Shown here one piece after another: positions 6,554 through 11,373 of a stretch of 11,373 bases of DNA. Position numbers and translations under genes: made by a program. The notes below the pieces were generated by a model, which ran no database searches, was not told where the DNA came from, and saw only the letters and a list, made by a program, of their open reading frames with translations. Each line of letters starts with the position of its first letter. Within the stretch, counting starts at the first letter, position 1. The DNA is from DASRAJ01 sp039920305 (GTDB taxonomy: Bacteria; Bacteroidota; Bacteroidia; Chitinophagales; UBA10324). The stretch is taken from the NCBI GenBank assembly GCA_039920305.1, contig JBDSEA010000046.1:1-11373 (forward strand). The letters are read 5' to 3'.

Positions 6554-8596
6554 TCATTCCTTCTTTATCATTGAAGAGTCCTGAGCAATTTTTTCAGGCA
6601 CTGCGGATTCCATTGAGAACTCCGCTGAAGTAACTTTAAAAGTAGTGCGTCTGTTTGCCTGGAACTCCTCCTCAGTGCACTTTATTCCATTCGAGCAGCG
6701 GTTTACCGGCTGGGTTTCGCCGTATCCCTTTGCCGAAAGCTTACCGGCATCAATGCCATGTGAGACCAGGTAACTGACCACGCTTTGTGCCCGTGCCTGT
6801 GAAAGACGGATATTGTAAGGATCCTTTCCACGCGAATCAGTATGTGAGCCGATCTCCACCTTCACATTTGGATTTTCTTTAAGCACATTCACGATTGTGT
6901 CCAGTACGATCGCTGCATCAGAACGGATGTTCGCTTTATTATAATCGTAATAAATATTACTGATGTTCACCTGAACATTTTTATAAATTTTGTCAAGGAC
7001 GAGCCGGATAGCAGCAATCACCGTGTCTTTATCCTGTTTCTGAAACCCCTTCGTATCTGCTGTCTCACTCTTTGTAAAATAATCCTGCTTTGCTGCACTC
7101 ACTTTATACATTCTGTCGCTTTCAGCGAGGAACTGAAATCTTCCATCCAAATCACTTTTAACTATTTTTTGTGAGCTTGTAACCGGATTCCCATTTTCAT
7201 CAAGCATTACAAAAGTGACATCAGTCGAGGACATTACCGTGAAACCTGAGATTCCGCTGTTCGGATCGTCTGTGTTCACAAACTTTTTTTCCGCAACATC
7301 ACCCTTCACCAAAAACACTTTAGTCTTCTCCTCAGTAAAAAAATAGATGTCATCCTTACCTTTACCTCCTATGCGGTTTGATACGAAGTATCCCTGCGTT
7401 TTTATTCTGTATTGATCTTCCGGCTTAATTTTATCAAGTACCAGTGAAAAGTCATCTGCACCTGAATTTATCGGCGACCGGAGATTCTGTACATTGCTCC
7501 ATTGCTTATTAATTCTGGAAGCAGAAAAAATATCCAGTCCGCCCATTCCCTCATGCCCGGCAGAAGCAAAATATAATTTGCCATCCGTACTTAGCTGCGG
7601 AAATACTTCATCGGCGGAAGTATTGATGTTGGGCCCCAGATTCTGTGGATTATTCCAGGTGCCCTCCGGATCTTTTGTAAGCACATACAAATCCTTACCA
7701 CCATAGCCACCATCTATGTCAGATGAGACGTACAGTTCTTTCCCGTCAGCAGATAAAAAGGGTTGCACCACATTGCATGAATCACTGAAAACATAAATTT
7801 CCACAGGGTCGCTCCATTCATCTCCGTTTCTGTAAGAATAAAAAATATGACAATAATCATTGATGGTAAGTGAACTTCCGCAGCGGGTGAAATAACATTC
7901 TGTAAAATCCTTGCTAAAGCAAGCCGCACCCTCATTAAAGGGTGAATTGATTCTTTCAGAAAATGAAACAGGTGCTGCAAACCTTCCTCCTTCTCTGTAA
8001 GCAATATACAGATCACTGAATTTTTCACCGGTCCATCCATAAGTTTCCGAACCCGCAGCATCACTCCGGTCGCTTGTGAACACCATAGCGTTTTTTCCAT
8101 ACAACATGGGTGCATAATCAAAAGCCGGCGAGTTCAGTGCATCAAGTCCGGTTACAGTAGTTTTTGATTCTGCTTTCTTCCATTCGATTGCCATATTGCT
8201 GGCCTCTATTTCTGCCTTTGCTTCCTGATCAAAGGGAGACTCCCTTAGATAATCAGTGAATGCCTTTACCGCTTCCTCATACTTTTCGGTGCTTTTAAGC
8301 ATGAGGGCATACATGTATTTTGCCCGGGAATCATCACCCGTTTCACCGGCGATTTTATACCACTGGCCTGCTTCTTCGGCTTGACCTGAAAACCGGTAGC
8401 AATCCCCAATAGTAAAAGCTTTTTTTGCCCGTAATGCAGGATCCTGCTCCTTATTAAATTCAGATTTTAACACCATAGCAGCTTCAGTAAATTTCTTTTC
8501 CTGAAAAAGCATGTCGCCGGTTTTGGCCTGCTGAGTGATCAGGCATGATGACCACAAACAAAACATTACCACAATCAGCGAATAAGATCTATTCAT
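6554..8596 (-). CDS. PorE-like lipoprotein: TPR, beta-propeller, regulatory-like domain, OmpA
   Basis: The 680-residue protein has an N-terminal signal with a probable lipidated Cys at 18 (WSSC, a loose lipobox), TPR-like helices (about 25-135), a PD40/WD40-type propeller (about 150-420) with repeated FTSDR, LSADGKELYVSSD and LSTDGKLYFAS blades, a carboxypeptidase-regulatory-like beta domain (about 428-530) and a C-terminal OmpA peptidoglycan-binding domain (about 546-657). The last has the conserved SHTDSRG (D587), LSQARAQSV (R602) and GYGETQPV. This domain order is that of PorE, the Porphyromonas gingivalis T9SS lipoprotein tied to peptidoglycan. Many Bacteroidota carry several paralogues, so membership in the T9SS is probable rather than shown. 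C634 and C640 may form a disulfide, as in related Bacteroidota OmpA domains. An exact -7 box lies 25 bases before the ATG at 8596. Confidence 0.88.
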   Translation of the reverse strand: MNRSYSLIVVMFCLWSSCLITQQAKTGDMLFQEKKFTEAAMVLKSEFNKEQDPALRAKKAFTIGDCYRFSGQAEEAGQWYKIAGETGDDSRAKYMYALMLKSTEKYEEAVKAFTDYLRESPFDQEAKAEIEASNMAIEWKKAESKTTVTGLDALNSPAFDYAPMLYGKNAMVFTSDRSDAAGSETYGWTGEKFSDLYIAYREGGRFAAPVSFSERINSPFNEGAACFSKDFTECYFTRCGSSLTINDYCHIFYSYRNGDEWSDPVEIYVFSDSCNVVQPFLSADGKELYVSSDIDGGYGGKDLYVLTKDPEGTWNNPQNLGPNINTSADEVFPQLSTDGKLYFASAGHEGMGGLDIFSASRINKQWSNVQNLRSPINSGADDFSLVLDKIKPEDQYRIKTQGYFVSNRIGGKGKDDIYFFTEEKTKVFLVKGDVAEKKFVNTDDPNSGISGFTVMSSTDVTFVMLDENGNPVTSSQKIVKSDLDGRFQFLAESDRMYKVSAAKQDYFTKSETADTKGFQKQDKDTVIAAIRLVLDKIYKNVQVNISNIYYDYNKANIRSDAAIVLDTIVNVLKENPNVKVEIGSHTDSRGKDPYNIRLSQARAQSVVSYLVSHGIDAGKLSAKGYGETQPVNRCSNGIKCTEEEFQANRRTTFKVTSAEFSMESAVPEKIAQDSSMIKKE

Positions 8597-8621
8597 TATT
8601 TCATTAATTACTTATTGTAAG

Positions 8622-8629
8622 CAAATTTA
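8622..8629 (-). promoter_or_regulatory. Bacteroidota -7 box for the PorE-like gene
   Basis: The minus strand reads TAAATTTG, an exact TAnnTTTG match 25 bases before the ATG at 8596, in the 152-base divergent gap shared with the DUF1223 gene. There is no -33 TTTG at the usual spacing. No equally good box is found for the rightward DUF1223 gene. Confidence 0.45.
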
Positions 8630-8748
8630 TTCGAAAGCAGCTTGCCTGTTATACATTATGAGTTTAATGTTCGTGCCTCAAACTAAACGGTACAATTAAA
8701 ACTGATATTGCATAAAAGTGCGAACTTCGAATCAGAACCAGCTTCAGA

Positions 8749-9537
8749 ATGTCAACTAAATTTTTATTCTTAGCCACATCTTTGGTTGCCATATCACTCA
8801 TAGCGGCCGCATTTATTTTCAACAACGGACAAAATAAAATCCAGGACGGCACTGTAGCAGATGACCGCGGATTTGCGGTAGTGGAATTATTTACCTCGGA
8901 AGGGTGCTCAAGCTGTCCGCCTGCTGATGAATTGCTGGCAGAATTGAAAACCACGATGGGCGGGAAATCTGTTTTTTTTCTTGCCTTCCACGTTGATTAC
9001 TGGGATTACCTTGGATGGAGAGATAAATTCAGCGATGCATCTTTTTCGAAGCGCCAACAGCAATATGCATCAGAACTAAGCTTGAATGTATACACCCCCC
9101 AAATGATTGTTAATGGTAAGATAGGGTTTGTAGGCTCAAGCAGCCACCAGGCGAAAGCAGCCATAGCGGAGGGACTGAATAATCCGGCAACTAAACGAAT
9201 CAGCTTTGAAAATAATTATGATAAAAATTCAAAAAAAGTAAATATCAAATTTAATATCAGCGATGGCTCTAAAGATGAAGTGCTGAATATTGCCCTTCTT
9301 CAAAAAGAATCAATCAGCAGTGTTTCAAGGGGAGAAAATGGAGGCAAAAAATTGAGACATGTGAATGTAGTGCGATCTTTTTTTACCACACCTTCTGCAG
9401 GTGAAGGCAATGCCGAAATTTCCTTTCCAGCAGATTTAATTAATCAAACTGTAACCATTGTATGCTACACTCAAAATAAGAAATCGCTTGAGATCACCGG
9501 CGCTGCTGCCCGTGATATTTTGCTAAATCCTGAATAA
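8749..9537 (+). CDS. DUF1223 thioredoxin-fold protein with CxxC
   Basis: The 262-residue product belongs to the DUF1223 family (PF06764), thioredoxin-like proteins of unknown function. A hydrophobic segment at residues 5-24 is a membrane anchor or signal peptide, so the domain should face the periplasm. The signatures are VVELFTSEGCSSCPPAD with the CSSC pair (C53, C56), FHVDYWDYLGW (H81-W90), and YTPQMIVNG with a probable cis-proline at P117, all as in thioredoxin-fold redox proteins. The C-terminal third (about 150-262) is a beta-rich extension, as is usual in the family. Length is normal. A disulfide-linked role is suggested by the motif but undemonstrated, and no electron-donor gene is adjacent. 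It is divergent from the PorE-like gene. Confidence 0.88.
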   Translation: MSTKFLFLATSLVAISLIAAAFIFNNGQNKIQDGTVADDRGFAVVELFTSEGCSSCPPADELLAELKTTMGGKSVFFLAFHVDYWDYLGWRDKFSDASFSKRQQQYASELSLNVYTPQMIVNGKIGFVGSSSHQAKAAIAEGLNNPATKRISFENNYDKNSKKVNIKFNISDGSKDEVLNIALLQKESISSVSRGENGGKKLRHVNVVRSFFTTPSAGEGNAEISFPADLINQTVTIVCYTQNKKSLEITGAAARDILLNPE

Positions 9538-9550
9538 ATATTCTGAAATT

Positions 9551-9870
9551 TCTTATTACCGTTTCTCAAAAGGCGTCCTTATCATGGGCAGCGGAAATAT
9601 TGTGCACACCCTGCGCCTGGTTAAATGGCAGGAAGGTGCTTATGAATGGCGATTGAATTTGATGAGAAGGTAAAATCACTTATTGTAAAGGGAGATGATC
9701 AATCAGTAATCAATTATAATCAGCTTGGAAAAAAAGCCTCTCTTTCTATTCCCACCAATGAACATTTTCTGCCACAGCTATACTCACTCGTGCTGAAGGA
9801 AAAATCAGAGGAGATTAAATTTTTTACTGAGAAAGTAACGATGGGGTCAGTGTCCATGATGGGCGAATGA
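9551..9870 (+). pseudogene. ygiD: Decayed C-terminal remnant of a ygiD-type extradiol dioxygenase
   Basis: In one frame from about 9551 the DNA reads YYRFSKGVLIMGSGNIVH and on to LRLVKWQEGAYEW, then in the next frame from 9649 AIEFDEKVKSLIVKGDD and on to SIPTNEHFLPQLY and MGSVSM. Together these match the last 100 or so residues of YgiD-family (LigB-type, 4,5-DOPA-extradiol) dioxygenases, which are about 260-270 residues long. The family's EWAIEFDEKV is broken exactly at EW/AIEF: TGG GCG is expected and TGGCG is found, a one-base deletion at 9649. The first two-thirds, with the N-terminal metal-binding histidines, is missing, because the DUF1223 stop codon is at 9537. The two C-terminal histidines (GNIVH, NEHFLP) remain. 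The 74-codon ORF at 9646-9870 is the downstream half and unlikely to be a gene in its own right. Confidence 0.85.
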
Positions 9871-9939
9871 CTCGGCTGAAAATCTTCGCTTAATATTTCA
9901 AATTCATTCCCGAATTTTGCTGAAACAAAATTTCTTCGC

Positions 9940-10344
9940 ATGGTCTTTCAAAGATTTTATTCAGAAGTAGGGAAACTGATGTATTCAATCGCATATGCTG
10001 ATGGGCAGATAAACAAATCTGAATATAATAAGCTGAGGGAAATTGTGAAGCAAAAATTAGTTCCTCTGGAAGAAAATACAGATCAGTTCGGAACGGATGC
10101 CGCTTATTATGCTGAGATCGAATTCGATATTTTAATTGACCAGATGCCTCCGCCTGAATCATGCTTCAACTCTTTTTTGAATTATGTAAAAGAGCATCAC
10201 TCTGCTTTCGATCAGCTGCATAAGACCATGGTGATGGAATTCCTGAAAGAAATTGCATCCGTTTATCAGGGCAGTCATCCGAAAGAAACAGAGTTATTGA
10301 GCAAACTGAAAAAGCAACTCACTGCAATTTTTGAGGAGAAATAA
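9940..10344 (+). CDS. TerB-like helical protein, function unknown
   Basis: The 134-residue, mostly helical and acidic product has no signal peptide or membrane segment, so it is presumably cytoplasmic. Residues 8-40 resemble the first helices of TerB/tellurite-resistance-type domains, with YSIAYADGQINKSEYNKL giving the acidic D21-G22 pair and following helix. A second conserved-looking block is FGTDAAYYAEIEFD (50-63), then CFNSFLNYVKEHHSAFD. I recall similar short uncharacterised proteins in other Bacteroidota; no biochemical role is known to me, and tellurite resistance should not be assumed. The ATG at 9940 is preceded by GAATTTTG (9912-9919), one base off the TAnnTTTG box, at about 20 bases. 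No tellurite-operon genes lie nearby. Confidence 0.75.
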   Translation: MVFQRFYSEVGKLMYSIAYADGQINKSEYNKLREIVKQKLVPLEENTDQFGTDAAYYAEIEFDILIDQMPPPESCFNSFLNYVKEHHSAFDQLHKTMVMEFLKEIASVYQGSHPKETELLSKLKKQLTAIFEEK

Positions 10345-10382
10345 TCGTGACTGTTACAGGGTTTCAGCATTAAGAAAGAAGG

Positions 10383-10398
10383 CGAACATATTTGTTCG
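10383..10398. promoter_or_regulatory. Perfect inverted repeat CGAACA-4-TGTTCG
   Basis: A perfect 6-bp inverted repeat with a TATT spacer lies 38 bases after the TerB-like gene and 155 bases before the TonB-dependent receptor. It lacks a T tract, so it is not a typical intrinsic terminator. It could be an operator for a dimeric regulator; it resembles Gram-positive SOS boxes in its CGAAC/GTTCG arms but has two extra central bases. The role is unknown. Confidence 0.25.
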
Positions 10399-10553
10399 TT
10401 CTGCGAAAGCAACCCTCGTATATGGTAGTAGCTTTTTCAACAATTCCTCTGGGAGGTGGATAAAATTTTGAGGATGAAACTTTCGCGTTCCGTAAAAAAT
10501 CTATTTTGCAACGCAACGATTTACAATGGATCTTTTACTAAACCATTATTCTC

Positions 10554-11373
10554 ATGAACTCAGAATTACTCCCTAAAATTTTTATTGCTCTTTTTGTGGT
10601 TTGTTCACAATGGGCTTTTGCACAAGACATAAGTGTAACCGTAAAAGTTATTGATTCCAAAACCAGTGAACCGATTTCATTTGCTTCTGTAGTTGTGCAG
10701 GGGACAACCACAGGCGCAACCACTGATATTACAGGAAATGCTACAGTCAATGTACAGCCTGATGCAGTCATGGTGATATCCGTTGTGGGGTATCAGACCC
10801 TGACAGTAAATGTCGAAAATCGAAATACCATTACCATTAGTCTTGAATCATCCTCAACATCGCTTGAAGATGTGGTGGTTGTTGGTACACGCAGTGCAGG
10901 AAGGGTGAAAACGGAGACAGCCGTGCCTGTGGATGTCTTAAAAATGAACAGAGTGGAACTGCCTACCGGCAGAATGGATCTCACTTCCATCATTAATTAT
11001 GCTGCACCTTCACTGAATTATAATAAGCAAAGCGGTTCTGATGGCGCAGATCATATTGATCTTGCAACCCTCCGCGGACTTGGTCCTGATCAGACTCTCG
11101 TGCTGATCAATGGAAAGCGCCGGCATCAAACTGCATTTGTAGCCGTCTTCGGAACTCGTGGAAGAGGCAATTCAGGAACCGATTTGAATGCCATACCCAT
11201 AGCTGCAATTGATCGTGTTGAAATCCTCAGAGATGGGGCATCTGCGCAATATGGCTCTGATGCCATTGCAGGAGTAATTAACCTGGTATTGAAAAAAAAT
11301 ACCGGGCAGTTTACGGGTAATGTGGGCTATTCAACCTATTATGACAGTAAGTTCAACCCCGCTTTCAAGCCGG
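10554..11373 (+). CDS. TonB-dependent receptor, N-terminal part (runs off the window)
   Basis: From the ATG at 10554 the frame stays open to the window end (273 codons). It begins with a signal peptide (about 1-23, ending AFAQ), then a carboxypeptidase-regulatory-like domain (about 25-100: VKVIDSKTSEPISFASVVVQG, then a VVGYQTLTV segment), a VVVVGTR TonB-box-like segment (about 107-113) and the plug domain (about 115-255) with TLRGLGPDQTLVLINGKRR and VEILRDGASAQYGSDAIAGV. It is an outer-membrane importer energised by TonB-ExbBD. The GTRGRGNSGTDLN insertion before the VEILRDGASA motif is typical of one large receptor subgroup. The beta-barrel and any substrate clue, such as a following SusD-like gene, lie beyond the window. 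Confidence 0.92.
   Translation, partial: MNSELLPKIFIALFVVCSQWAFAQDISVTVKVIDSKTSEPISFASVVVQGTTTGATTDITGNATVNVQPDAVMVISVVGYQTLTVNVENRNTITISLESSSTSLEDVVVVGTRSAGRVKTETAVPVDVLKMNRVELPTGRMDLTSIINYAAPSLNYNKQSGSDGADHIDLATLRGLGPDQTLVLINGKRRHQTAFVAVFGTRGRGNSGTDLNAIPIAAIDRVEILRDGASAQYGSDAIAGVINLVLKKNTGQFTGNVGYSTYYDSKFNPAFKP

Noticed and set aside
9940..10344. Tellurite-resistance gene as part of a stress or defence island
   Set aside because: Only a loose TerB-like helical resemblance is seen; there are no other ter genes or nuclease, helicase or effector genes around it.

Overview
The window looks like chromosomal DNA of a Bacteroidota species, probably a Chitinophagales- or Sphingobacteriales-like free-living organism. 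The evidence is a secreted enzyme carrying a C-terminal type IX secretion (T9SS) sorting domain, a TPR/beta-propeller/OmpA lipoprotein with the layout of the T9SS factor PorE, a TonB-dependent receptor with a carboxypeptidase-regulatory-like N-terminal domain, near absence of Shine-Dalgarno sequences, and four exact TAnnTTTG (Bacteroidota sigma-70 type -7 box) motifs 22-26 bases before start codons. The exact genus cannot be told from the sequence.

Layout. Bases 1-224 hold two near-identical 115-base units, each a rho-independent-terminator-like hairpin followed by the 3' half of a tRNA whose 5' half is missing. A gene-free stretch follows. Next is a leftward gene for an outer-membrane beta-barrel of unknown role (617-1777), with its own terminator. 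Divergent from it are an SDR/RmlD-like NAD(P)-dependent reductase (2052-2816) and a T9SS-exported arylsulfotransferase-family protein (2909-4720). The latter converges, with a single base between stop codons, on a leftward group: PorE-like OmpA lipoprotein (8596-6554), FtsB/DivIC septum protein (6465-6124) and Xaa-Pro aminopeptidase pepP (6014-4722). Rightward again are a DUF1223 thioredoxin-fold protein (8749-9537), a decayed 3' remnant of a ygiD-type extradiol dioxygenase with a one-base frameshift (about 9551-9870), a TerB-like helical protein (9940-10344), and the start of a TonB-dependent receptor that runs off the window (10554-11373).

How the genes fit together. Most are envelope genes: an outer-membrane barrel, a TonB-dependent receptor, a peptidoglycan-anchored lipoprotein, a division-site membrane protein and an exported enzyme. 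The arylsulfotransferase-like protein is a predicted T9SS cargo and the OmpA lipoprotein may belong to the T9SS machine or be a paralogue of a component, but they are not in one operon and the link is inference. I see no defence system, CRISPR array, transposase, integrase or biosynthetic cluster. The observations most worth following up are the tandem tRNA-fragment/terminator repeat at the left edge and the frameshifted dioxygenase remnant.
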